Of a DNA stretch of 64,000 nt, positions 8,892 through 18,403 are shown in pieces. The position numbers and the translations under genes were made by a program. Below the pieces are notes generated by a model, which ran no database searches, was not told where the DNA came from, and was given only the letters and a program-made list of their open reading frames with translations. This DNA comes from Bordetella flabilis (lineage in GTDB: Bacteria > Pseudomonadota > Gammaproteobacteria > Burkholderiales > Burkholderiaceae_B), in contig NZ_CP016172.1 of the NCBI RefSeq assembly GCF_001676725.1, positions 5,270,001-5,334,000 of the forward strand, written 5' to 3'. The stretch's first letter is position 1, and the number at the start of each line of letters is the position of its first letter.

Positions 8892-9812
8892 ATGAGCAAA
8901 GAGCAGGAACACGTAGAAGAACACGCCTCACTCATCAAGACCCCGAAGCAGTTGATCGTCACGGTGATTCTGGCCTTCCTGGTCCCGATCATCATCATCC
9001 TGATGCTGGTCAACATGGTGGCCTCTTATGGCCGGGCCGGCGCCGGGTCCAATGCCCTGACCCCGGAAGCCATCGACAAGCGGATTGCCCCCGTGGCCGC
9101 CTTCGAACTGGTGGATGCGAACGCCCCGAAAGTCTTTAAGACCGGCGAACAGGTTTTCAGTTCCGTCTGTAGTTCGTGCCACACGGCCGGTGTGGCAGGG
9201 GCCCCCAAAGTAGGCGACAACGCCGCCTGGGCGCCGCGCATCAAGGAAGGTTTCGATGCCATGATGCAGATCGCGCTGCACGGCAAGGGCGCCATGCCTC
9301 CGAAGGGCGGCAACCCGTCCCTGAGCGACTATGAAGTCGCCCGTGCGGTCGTGTTCATGGCGAACAAATCCGGCGGATCGCTCAAGGAACCGGCGGCGCC
9401 GGAACAGCCTGCGGCCAACCAGGGACAGGCGGCTGCTCCCGCGCAAGCCCAGGCCAAGGCGCAGCCCGCGGCCGCTCCGGCAACTCCGCCGTCCACCGGC
9501 ACGGCGGCCCCTGCCCCCACGCCCGCGCCGCCCGCCCAGGCCGCCGCGCCCGCGCAGCAGGCCACCGTCAATCCCAACGGCGAAAAGCTCTACAAGACAA
9601 CGTGCTTCGCTTGCCACGGCACCGGCGTGGCCGGCGCGCCGAAGTTCGGTGACAAGGCCGCGTGGGCCAAGTACATCGAGACCGGCATGGACGCGATGGT
9701 CAAGACGGCCATTACCGGCAAGGGTGCGATGCCGCCCAAGGGTGGCGCGGCCAATGCGTCGGAAGCCGATATCCGCGCAGCCGTCGAATATATGGTCAAC
9801 GCCGCCAAGTAA
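8892..9812 (+). CDS. Membrane-anchored diheme cytochrome c (tandem cytochrome c5-type domains)
   Basis: The 306-residue protein has an N-terminal membrane anchor (about 21-46) and then two class I cytochrome c domains of the c5 type. The haem motifs are CSSCH (Cys93-His97) and CFACH (Cys238-His242). The axial methionines are in the two GAMPPKGG segments (Met135 and Met280). A flexible linker of about 65 Ala/Pro/Gln residues joins the domains. Both halves share TAGVAGAPKxGD-like sequence, showing an internal duplication. It would shuttle electrons in the periplasm near a terminal oxidase. It is a single-gene unit followed by a strong terminator. Confidence 0.92.
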   Translation: MSKEQEHVEEHASLIKTPKQLIVTVILAFLVPIIIILMLVNMVASYGRAGAGSNALTPEAIDKRIAPVAAFELVDANAPKVFKTGEQVFSSVCSSCHTAGVAGAPKVGDNAAWAPRIKEGFDAMMQIALHGKGAMPPKGGNPSLSDYEVARAVVFMANKSGGSLKEPAAPEQPAANQGQAAAPAQAQAKAQPAAAPATPPSTGTAAPAPTPAPPAQAAAPAQQATVNPNGEKLYKTTCFACHGTGVAGAPKFGDKAAWAKYIETGMDAMVKTAITGKGAMPPKGGAANASEADIRAAVEYMVNAAK

Positions 9813-10299
9813 AACGCCGGCGGGGCTGCGGTAAGCGCGCCCGGCCGGAACTTCGTGATTGTGCCAGCGAGCAAGCAAGAAACGCGGCACCTATGCAAGC
9901 CCGCATCCCTGCCCTGTCGCCACCGGGCAGGGATTTTCGTTTCCAAGGGCGGCGTAGGCGCGTGCCGGCGCCGCTCGGGCGCGCGTATCCGGTGCGCCGA
10001 GATAGCGCCGCACCCGGGCGCCGCCGGAGCGCTGATGGGAAACGGGAATTTACGAATGTCACGATCGGCGTGGCCGATCATGCCGAGCAAGGTGCGGTGT
10101 TTCGCCTCGGACGCTCTATGATGCCGCTCGTGCAGCCCTATGTCGGTATCGGGGTGGCTTCAACTGCCAGCCCGCAGGGCCGTGAGCGCAGGGCGTCGGG
10201 ATGTGAGACGTTGGGACGTTAAAGCTTGAGGCTGTGCACGTTGGGAACGCGTACAAGCGTTGAAGCGCCAGCACCGTGGGGCCGGAAGCCGACGACTCT
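9813..10299. other. Intergenic region with terminator, otherwise empty
   Basis: This 487-base region lies between two genes that converge on it. Apart from the terminator at 9905-9942 I see no gene, repeat or RNA. Confidence 0.5.
9905..9942 (+). terminator. Rho-independent terminator of the diheme cytochrome gene
   Basis: The arms ATCCCTGCCC and GGGCAGGGAT (10 bp, perfect) enclose a 10-base loop and are followed by TTTCGTTT. This is a strong intrinsic terminator about 95 bp after the stop codon. Confidence 0.85.
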
Positions 10300-11106
10300 T
10301 TACGATGGCAATGAGCGACATGGCAGAACAGTCGCGGTGTGCGTGTCGAGCGATTCCACGAACAGATAGCCACAGCCGCGCACGGCGAGCAGTGGCAATT
10401 CGATGCCCGCATGCCGCGCCTTGCGGCGCAGCCGCGAGACGAGGACATCGACGCTGCGCGGATCCTGCGCATTGCCGGGACGAGCGGGGCCCGTGGGACA
10501 GTCCAGGGCCGGGTCTTCCCGACGCAGCAACTGACCTTCGCTGGCCGCCATGCGAGTAAGAAACCCGCTTTCCGAACCGGTAAGGGGCAAGGTGCGCCCC
10601 TGTGGGGTGGCCAGCACGCGCCCATTGGCGCTGAGCCGCCATGCGGGTGCGGAGCGCGTACGCCAGGGCCATCCGCCTGTGGAGGCGGAGGCCCCGGCCC
10701 CGGCCCCGGCAACGCCGGCGCCATGCAATTCCATGGCCGACGTGGCTTGCCGCCCCCATGACCACAGCACTGCCACCAGCTCCGGAACATCGATGGAAAC
10801 CACGTGGCAGGCGTCGGCGCCGGCACCCATGATGCGTTTGCGCCAGCCCGTTTCGCTGCCGGGTCCCAGCGCGACGATGGCAACACCCTGTGCGATCTTG
10901 CGTATGTGCGATGCATTGCGAGCCAGGCTGTCCGGGTCCCCCACCAGCACGACCAAAGGTGCCGGATGCATGGCCTGAAGCTGCTGGAAACCTTGCAGGC
11001 TGCCGCAACTGCGCACCGCGAAATCGTGGCTGGCCAATTCCTGGACAAGACTGTCCCGGAGCGCCCGCGCATCCTGCAGCACGATGACGTTCCGATCGTC
11101 GATCAT
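10300..11106 (-). CDS. OmpR-like transcriptional regulator with degenerate receiver domain
   Basis: The 268-residue protein has a receiver-like N-terminal domain (about 5-115), an Ala/Gly/Ser linker (about 125-150) and a C-terminal winged helix of the OmpR/PhoB type (about 155-250), with DPRSVDVLVSRLRRKARHAG as the recognition region and RGCGYLFV as the wing. The receiver is atypical. The acidic pocket keeps only Asp12, the usual phosphoacceptor position is not clearly occupied (nearest Asp57), and the invariant lysine is replaced in HVVSIDVPEL. Regulation is therefore probably not by phosphorylation, and no histidine kinase is adjacent. The start at 11106 is supported by GGGAGGA. It is transcribed divergently from an XRE gene. 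Confidence 0.75.
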   Translation of the reverse strand: MIDDRNVIVLQDARALRDSLVQELASHDFAVRSCGSLQGFQQLQAMHPAPLVVLVGDPDSLARNASHIRKIAQGVAIVALGPGSETGWRKRIMGAGADACHVVSIDVPELVAVLWSWGRQATSAMELHGAGVAGAGAGASASTGGWPWRTRSAPAWRLSANGRVLATPQGRTLPLTGSESGFLTRMAASEGQLLRREDPALDCPTGPARPGNAQDPRSVDVLVSRLRRKARHAGIELPLLAVRGCGYLFVESLDTHTATVLPCRSLPS

Positions 11107-11189
11107 TTGAATCCTCCCGTATACGACAAAACCACGAACGTGATTTATATAAACACCAACGTGGTTGACGCGCAAGCTTCAATCGGCCC
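11107..11189. promoter_or_regulatory. Shared divergent promoter with phased repeats CACNAACGTGNTT
   Basis: Two 13-bp direct repeats of the form CACNAACGTGNTT lie at 11133-11145 and 11154-11166, exactly 21 bp apart (two helical turns). Each contains a CAC/GTG half-dyad. The interval between them is TTTATATAAA, a probable -10 for one or both genes. Binding by one of the two flanking regulators would block or organise both promoters. This is read from sequence and analogy only. Confidence 0.55.
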
Positions 11190-11651
11190 GTGAAGACATT
11201 TTCAGACCGATTGAGGCGAGTACGCGTACTACGCGGCTACACCCAGGCCGAGCTGGCGCGGCTCGCAGGCCTTTCGCAAAGCGCGGTCGCCAGCTACGAA
11301 AGCGGCGAACGGCAGTCGAGCCGCGGCCTCTTCAAGCTGGCCGCGACACTGGGTGTGGAAGCACAGTGGCTGGACACCGGCAAGGGGCCGATGGAACGCG
11401 CCGCGGACGGATACGGCAACACGCCGGCAAGCAGCCGGTACGCCGTGATGGAAGACATCAATCAGGGCGGGTTCAGTGAAGCGCGCAAGGGCGGCGAATG
11501 GCCTTTCGCGAATATTCCCCGCAACCGCTACGACGGCCTGACCGCCCGCGACAAGCGGCATCTGGAGACCATGGTCGGCGCCTTCGTCGACGCCTGCCAC
11601 GCCAACTACGCCGCCGCCCGGCCAAAAAGCAAACCGCGCCGCGGCGACTGA
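11190..11651 (+). CDS. XRE family helix-turn-helix transcriptional regulator
   Basis: The 153-residue protein starts with a Cro/CI-type HTH (about 5-60: RLRRVRVLRGYTQAELARLAGLS, then QSAVASYESGERQSS). A C-terminal region (about 95-153) of unknown function is rich in Arg, Lys and Ala. The GTG start at 11190 leaves an 83-bp divergent promoter shared with the degenerate response regulator on the other strand. The HTH resembles phage repressor-type proteins, but no peptidase S24 domain is attached and no phage genes are near. It most likely represses itself and its neighbour. Confidence 0.8.
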   Translation: MKTFSDRLRRVRVLRGYTQAELARLAGLSQSAVASYESGERQSSRGLFKLAATLGVEAQWLDTGKGPMERAADGYGNTPASSRYAVMEDINQGGFSEARKGGEWPFANIPRNRYDGLTARDKRHLETMVGAFVDACHANYAAARPKSKPRRGD

Positions 11652-11735
11652 TGCGCCGGGCGCGATAGGGAACGGTTCACCGCATCATCACAAGGACGCG
11701 GCCCCGCAGGCAAGCCATGGCGGGATCCACACTAC

Positions 11736-11768
11736 TGCCGCGGCCAGCGATGAAGCGCGGCCGCGGCA
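11736..11768. terminator. Strong hairpin between convergent genes
   Basis: Perfect 10-bp arms TGCCGCGGCC and GGCCGCGGCA enclose a 13-base loop. The hairpin sits between the XRE gene (+) and the lipoprotein gene (-). No U-tract follows on either side, so it may be a rho-assisted or bidirectional terminator. Confidence 0.45.
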
Positions 11769-11774
11769 GGAATC

Positions 11775-12413
11775 TCAACGCGCGGGCGAAGAGGAACCGC
11801 GCGTATTGGAAGGCGCCGTTGCGGGTGCCGACGCCGGGGCCGATGACGGCGCGGCGCCACCGGCCGCGGCGGGCGCATCGCCTCGCACGCGCGCCGCGAT
11901 CTCGTTGGCCGTTTGCGCCGTATCGACGCCGAATGCCAGCACGCCGCGGTTCAGCGGCTCGGCGATCCGCGGGGCGGCCACGAGCTGGCCGTTGACCACC
12001 AGCACCAGCAGCTTGCCGACATTCTGCGTGCTTACATCGGCAAGCTTGCGTGCGCCCTCGGGGGTAAACCGCAAGCCGACGAAATTCTTGCCCTGCCGGT
12101 CCACCAGGGCGGCGGCTTCAGTCAAGTCCGCGCGGGTCAGCACGGGTTGCCGTTGCACATACACGGAGGCGTCGGCCAGCTTCACTTCCATCAGGTCGGG
12201 CGCGGACTGGGTCTGCGCAATATAGAAGCCCACCGACGCGCTCGCGGGCGTCTGGGTGGATGGCGTCGACGTGGAAGGCGTGGCAGGCGTGGTGGCCGCC
12301 TGGTCCGGGGCCGTGGTACCGCCGGCCGTCTTGTTGCCCGGCGTCTGGCACCCGGCCAGAAGCACCGTGGCCATCAACATCGCGGGCGCCAGGGTACGGA
12401 GTTGTATGTGCAT
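11775..12413 (-). CDS. Lipoprotein with a stand-alone SecD P1-head-like domain
   Basis: The 212-residue protein begins with a type II signal peptide ending in the lipobox LLAGC, so Cys22 would be lipidated. A Thr/Pro/Ser-rich spacer follows (about 25-58). The core (about 60-175) resembles the periplasmic head subdomain of SecD: it contains YVQRQPVLTRADLTEAAAL, then VGLRFTPEGARKLADVS and NGQLVAAPRI, which parallel the SecD segments on polarity of substrate release. None of the SecD membrane helices are present, and the C terminus is a low-complexity Ala/Pro/Ser tail. It is divergent from thiC. Its function is unknown; a periplasmic chaperone-like role is a guess. Confidence 0.7.
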   Translation of the reverse strand: MHIQLRTLAPAMLMATVLLAGCQTPGNKTAGGTTAPDQAATTPATPSTSTPSTQTPASASVGFYIAQTQSAPDLMEVKLADASVYVQRQPVLTRADLTEAAALVDRQGKNFVGLRFTPEGARKLADVSTQNVGKLLVLVVNGQLVAAPRIAEPLNRGVLAFGVDTAQTANEIAARVRGDAPAAAGGAAPSSAPASAPATAPSNTRGSSSPAR

Positions 12414-12432
12414 GACAGTTTCCTATTGTTGA

Positions 12433-14619
<2,187 letters not shown>

Positions 14620-14629
14620 CGCTGTTGCG

Positions 14630-14656
14630 CCGGCCCCCGCCGGGGCCGGTTCTTTT
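14630..14656 (+). terminator. Rho-independent terminator of thiC
   Basis: Arms CCGGCCCC and GGGGCCGG (8 bp, perfect) enclose the loop CGCC and are followed by TTCTTTT, 10 bp after the thiC stop. Confidence 0.9.
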
Positions 14657-14704
14657 CATCGACACGCTGAAGCGGGCCGCGGCGGCGGCACGACGGACGA
14701 CGAT

Positions 14705-15550
14705 ATGAGCTTCCTGAAAAACCTGCTGCCCGCGCGCGCGCCGCGCGTGCTGGATGCCAGCGGGTTCGCCCAGGCGTATGCCCGGGCCGCCCACGCGCTG
14801 TTCCCCGATGGCGGCATCGGCATCGATCCCGAAGTGAATGGCGACACCGTGCAGGTCCGCTGGACCCTGCCGGACGGCGCCCGGGCCGTGCAGTCGCTGG
14901 GCAATGCCTACGCTGCGTACGTCAAGGCGCCCGCCGACATGGACGCCATCATCGCGGCACACCTGGATGCCGCTCCCGCGGGGGCCAAGCCGGACGCCGC
15001 GACGCGGCGCGCCGCCATCCTGCCCGTGGTCAAAACGCGTATGTGGCTGGCCGCCAGCACGAAGCAACTGCAGGCGGCAGGCGTACAGGATCAAGACCGC
15101 TTCCTGTCGGAGCCGCTGACCAACGAGCTGCTCACCGTCTACGTGGAAGACCGTCCCGACGCCATGAGCTACGTCGCGCCGGACCACTTGGCCGATATGG
15201 GCGTGCAGCGTTCGGACCTGCGGCCGCTCGCGCTGGAAAACCTGCGCCGAATGCTGCCGCAGATCACCATCGAGGGCGGGGATGGCTGCTACGGCGTGCG
15301 CCTGGACGGCAACTACGACGCCAGCATGGTGTTCCTGACGAACGACTGGCGCGACCGCGTACAGATCGAGGGCGACCCCGTCGTAGCCCTGCCGGCGCGC
15401 GAGGAATTGCTGGTATGCGGCGGCGCGGACCGTGAAGGGCAGCGCAGGCTGCGCGAAATCGCGGCGCTGGTCATGGCGCGGTCGCCCTATGGCCTGTCCG
15501 CGCTGCTGTACACATGGCGCGACGGCGCGCTGGTGCCTTACGAGGATTGA
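14705..15550 (+). CDS. DUF1444 (YtpQ-like) family protein
   Basis: The 281-residue soluble protein matches the DUF1444 pattern in its second half: PLTNELLTVYVEDRPDAMSYV, then ALENLRRMLP near residue 180, then a Gly-rich turn and DGNYDASMVFL. No signal peptide or membrane helix is visible. Function is not known for this family. It starts 49 bp after the thiC terminator, so it needs its own promoter, and it is not clearly linked to thiamine metabolism. Confidence 0.65.
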   Translation: MSFLKNLLPARAPRVLDASGFAQAYARAAHALFPDGGIGIDPEVNGDTVQVRWTLPDGARAVQSLGNAYAAYVKAPADMDAIIAAHLDAAPAGAKPDAATRRAAILPVVKTRMWLAASTKQLQAAGVQDQDRFLSEPLTNELLTVYVEDRPDAMSYVAPDHLADMGVQRSDLRPLALENLRRMLPQITIEGGDGCYGVRLDGNYDASMVFLTNDWRDRVQIEGDPVVALPAREELLVCGGADREGQRRLREIAALVMARSPYGLSALLYTWRDGALVPYED

Positions 15551-15638
15551 AGCGCGGCTTGTGCTGAGCCCTTGGAACCTGGGAACGGCCGGCGGAACTA
15601 CGTGTTTCCGTACCGACGGTCATAACCCAGGAGATTCC

Positions 15639-16511
15639 ATGTACAGCGTCCGCTCCATTTCAGGCATCGACGTCACTTCAGCGCCTGCAACGCTCCAGGT
15701 GCAGGACGCCGGCCCCCACGCGCAGCCGGCATCCGACCACGGTCGGCCCACGCCGCGCGACACGCCAACCGGTGCAGGGGGCGCCATGCCGGACAGATCC
15801 GACGAGCGATCCGACGCCATGCGCACGGCTTCGCTGTACCGTGCCGCTCCTCCTGACTTGGGCCACATGCCGGCACGGGTTCGCCGCAGCGCCGGCGACG
15901 CGATTGCGCCGCACGCTTCGCGGGCCAACGACGCCATTGCCGAGCTCTTGGCACCGCTCACGGCGGCCACGCGGCCGGACGGGCCGCCCACATGGCAACC
16001 TGTGCCGCGACTGGCGGAATCGCTGGACGCGCTTTACCGGTACGCGAGCCACGCAGCCGACCCCGACAAGGTCGCCCTACGGTCGGCGGTGGCCGACATG
16101 CTTACCGGCGCGCGACATCACCGCAAGAAAGACGTCGATTTATTGAGCACGGTGATCGACGGCGCCATAGCGGGCCATGATCCTTCTCAGATGCTGGGTA
16201 GCATCGCCGAGCGCAGCTTGAACCTGCCCAACTTCAAGATACGCCCGGACGACCAGCCGGAGCCGCCGGAGCGGCATTTCACCAGCACGTTGCTGCCCTT
16301 TGCCGCGGCCGCGTACGACTATGGCCCCTTGGGCAGAACCCTGCTGCTGGAGGGCGCACGCGCGCGCTTCGCCGGCCCGAGCCAGGCACAGCGCGTCGAA
16401 AAACTGCAAGAAGCCATGTTCGCCCTGCCCAATCCGCCCGCATCGGATGAGCCGCTGGAATCCATGGTCGACATATGGGGCGCGCTGCGCGACCGCGGAA
16501 TCGACGTATAG
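15639..16511 (+). CDS. Hypothetical protein, possibly secreted (effector-like N terminus)
   Basis: I do not recognise this 290-residue protein. A good ribosome binding site (CCCAGGAG) 6 bp before ATG 15639 supports the start. The first 90 residues are rich in Ser, Thr, Pro, Asp and Arg with no hydrophobic stretch, and look disordered, as in type III effectors. Residues about 95-290 look helical (AIAELLAPL, LAESLDALYRYA, VEKLQEAMFALP). No catalytic motif stands out. The upstream 90 bp contains three GGAAC pentamers. A secretion role is only a hypothesis; a cytoplasmic orphan is equally possible. Confidence 0.6.
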   Translation: MYSVRSISGIDVTSAPATLQVQDAGPHAQPASDHGRPTPRDTPTGAGGAMPDRSDERSDAMRTASLYRAAPPDLGHMPARVRRSAGDAIAPHASRANDAIAELLAPLTAATRPDGPPTWQPVPRLAESLDALYRYASHAADPDKVALRSAVADMLTGARHHRKKDVDLLSTVIDGAIAGHDPSQMLGSIAERSLNLPNFKIRPDDQPEPPERHFTSTLLPFAAAAYDYGPLGRTLLLEGARARFAGPSQAQRVEKLQEAMFALPNPPASDEPLESMVDIWGALRDRGIDV

Positions 16512-16543
16512 GAAGGCTCGACGAGCAGCAGGTCGCCCCTTTC

Positions 16544-16581
16544 GCGAAACCCGCGACCGGCCCGTGGGTCGCGGGTTTCGC
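16544..16581. terminator. Perfect 15-bp hairpin between convergent genes
   Basis: The arms GCGAAACCCGCGACC and GGTCGCGGGTTTCGC are perfectly complementary and flank an 8-base loop. The hairpin lies 33 bp after the stop of the 290-residue gene (+) and 53 bp beyond the stop of the regulator at 16634 (-). This is the usual position of a bidirectional terminator, although a long U-tract is absent. Confidence 0.6.
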
Positions 16582-16633
16582 ACCTCAAGCGCGCCGGACC
16601 GCTGGCAAAGGACCGCCCCGCCGCATGGCCCGC

Positions 16634-17452
16634 TCATCCGGCGGCCGGCAGCAGCATGATCAGTTTCAGGTCGGCATGCGTGGCCAGGCGGAAAGTCACC
16701 TGCTCGAACCGCAACAGCCCCTTGCTGGGGTGATGGAATTCGCGCAGGCCGCCTTCTCGCTCGACGACGGCATGGCGGGTCCACCAGTATGCGAAGGCCG
16801 GGCTGTCGCGCAGCAAGGTATCCACCAGCAGCCGCACGTCCGGCTCATCCAGATGGGCGCCGGCGTCGGCGCGGAATTCCGCCACCACGCGGCGCGCGCG
16901 CTGCTCCCAGTCGACGACCAGCGTGCGCGCGGCGGGATCCAGGAAGATATAGCGCAGCAGGTTGGGCGCAGGATCCACGGCCGGCCAGTCGTCGAACAAT
17001 TCCTGCATGGCGCTGTTGCGCGCCATGATGTTCCAGGCCCGATCCAGCACATACGCCGGCGCTCCGATGGCGTCCACGCAATTGGACAGCAGGCCGGATA
17101 CGCCTACCGGGGCGTCGCGGGGGTGATGCGGATCGGCGCACTCGGCCAGCTCGAAGAGGTAAGCCCGTTCGGCGCGACCCAGTTGCAGGACGCCGGCAAT
17201 GCGCGCCCATACCGAGGGCGATACCGAGACCTCGCGTCCCTGCTCGATCCAGGTGTACCAGGTGACGCTGATCCCGCACAGTTGCGCCACCTCTTCGCGG
17301 CGCAGGCCCGGGGTGCGGCGGCGCAGGCCGGCGGGCAGCCCAGCCATCTGGGGCGAGATGCGGGCGCGCGCATTGCGCACGAAATCGCCCAAGGCGCGAC
17401 GGCGCAAAGTCGCGCCGTCGGTGGAGGCGGACGCAGCAGAATCGGCGGTCAT
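16634..17452 (-). CDS. XRE family transcriptional regulator with MmyB-like ligand-sensing domain
   Basis: The 272-residue protein has an N-terminal HTH (about 12-75, containing LRREEVAQLCGISVTWYTWIEQG, a signature of this family) and a C-terminal MmyB-like PAS-type domain (about 100-265: YVLDRAWNIMARNSAM, LLRYIFLDPAAR, FRADAG). The family includes MmyB from the methylenomycin cluster and many regulators next to dehydrogenase genes; the C-terminal domain may bind a fatty-acid-like ligand. The chosen ATG at 17452 has no strong ribosome binding site, but upstream sequence in the frame looks non-coding. The target is not evident. Confidence 0.8.
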   Translation of the reverse strand: MTADSAASASTDGATLRRRALGDFVRNARARISPQMAGLPAGLRRRTPGLRREEVAQLCGISVTWYTWIEQGREVSVSPSVWARIAGVLQLGRAERAYLFELAECADPHHPRDAPVGVSGLLSNCVDAIGAPAYVLDRAWNIMARNSAMQELFDDWPAVDPAPNLLRYIFLDPAARTLVVDWEQRARRVVAEFRADAGAHLDEPDVRLLVDTLLRDSPAFAYWWTRHAVVEREGGLREFHHPSKGLLRFEQVTFRLATHADLKLIMLLPAAG

Positions 17453-17685
17453 ACCAGGATATGCGCGGTTCAGTACGCGGATAAAGGAACACGCCCATCT
17501 TACCTGCACGCGCGCATGGCCGTATCCGGTTCGGCCGGACGCGCCCGCTCCGACGATCGACTCCAACAGGCCGGTGCCTCGGACCCACGTCCCTTGCGTG
17601 GCGCGGGCGCGATGCATCAGGAAGCTGGGAAGCGGCGGGCGCCTGGCGGGTCGGCGCCCTTCCCTCCGGCTGCCGCGTTTCCGGC

Positions 17686-18369
17686 TCAGGCCGGCTTTGC
17701 TGCGTCGTAGCCGGGGCTCTGCAGGTCGTGATAGCGGTACTTGCGGCGCGCCTCGTCCATGCGCATGCCCCCGCGGATCGCGTCGCGCAGTTCGCGCTCC
17801 TGCCGCGCGATATGCTCGGCCACATCCAGCAGTTCGTTCTCGCGCACCTTCGGCAGGACCACGACCCCGTCGGCATCGCCGCGCACGATGTCGCCCGGAT
17901 GCACCACCACGCCGCCGATGATCACCGGTACCTCCAGGGCCTTGAGCTGGATGCGGCCCTTGCCGGTGCGCATCCAGGTGTCATGGCTGAAGATCGGATA
18001 GCCGAGCTCGCGGCACAGCGCGACGTCACGGTTGTTGCCGTCGATGACCGTGCCGGCCGCGCCGCGGTGGAAGGCCAGCTCCGTAAGGATATTGCCCCAC
18101 GTCCCCATGTCATCCCGGCCACGGTTGTCGATGACAACGACGCGTCCCGGCGGAACGTCGTCCATATATTCGCCGACATTCCCGGTTTCGATGGTGGTAG
18201 GTTCGTACAGCACCGTGTAGGCCCGCCCGGTCAGCCGGAACGACGGGTCGCAGGGGCGGATCTTGTAGCACTGCCCCACGATGGACAGGCGGTCCAGCGC
18301 ATCGCTCAGCGCGGCGCAGTCCAGCTTGGACGCCCGTACGACATTGGCGTCCTTGGTATCGATATTCAT
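17686..18369 (-). CDS. RraA family protein (HMG/CHA aldolase or demethylmenaquinone methyltransferase-like fold)
   Basis: The 227-residue protein belongs to the RraA/LigK-like fold. Key segments are SDALDRL near residue 22, VVVIDNRGRDDMGTWGNILTELA (about 83-105) and GTVIDGNNRDVAL (about 111-124), which carry the metal and substrate-binding Asp and Arg residues. Members are 4-hydroxy-4-methyl-2-oxoglutarate aldolases, oxaloacetate decarboxylases, or RNase E inhibitors. The start at 18369 has an AAGGAGC site. The gene directly follows a Bug receptor gene on the same strand (34-bp gap), so catabolism of an imported di- or tricarboxylate is the simplest reading. Confidence 0.82.
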   Translation of the reverse strand: MNIDTKDANVVRASKLDCAALSDALDRLSIVGQCYKIRPCDPSFRLTGRAYTVLYEPTTIETGNVGEYMDDVPPGRVVVIDNRGRDDMGTWGNILTELAFHRGAAGTVIDGNNRDVALCRELGYPIFSHDTWMRTGKGRIQLKALEVPVIIGGVVVHPGDIVRGDADGVVVLPKVRENELLDVAEHIARQERELRDAIRGGMRMDEARRKYRYHDLQSPGYDAAKPA

Positions 18370-18403
18370 GCATTGCTCCTTGGGCGGAACCCCACCGGGT
18401 CCG

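Noticed and set aside
15574..15640. HrpL/BtrS-type promoter upstream of the 290-residue gene
   Set aside because: GGAAC pentamers are present, but no CCACNNA-like -10 lies at 15-17 bp, so a promoter call is not justified.
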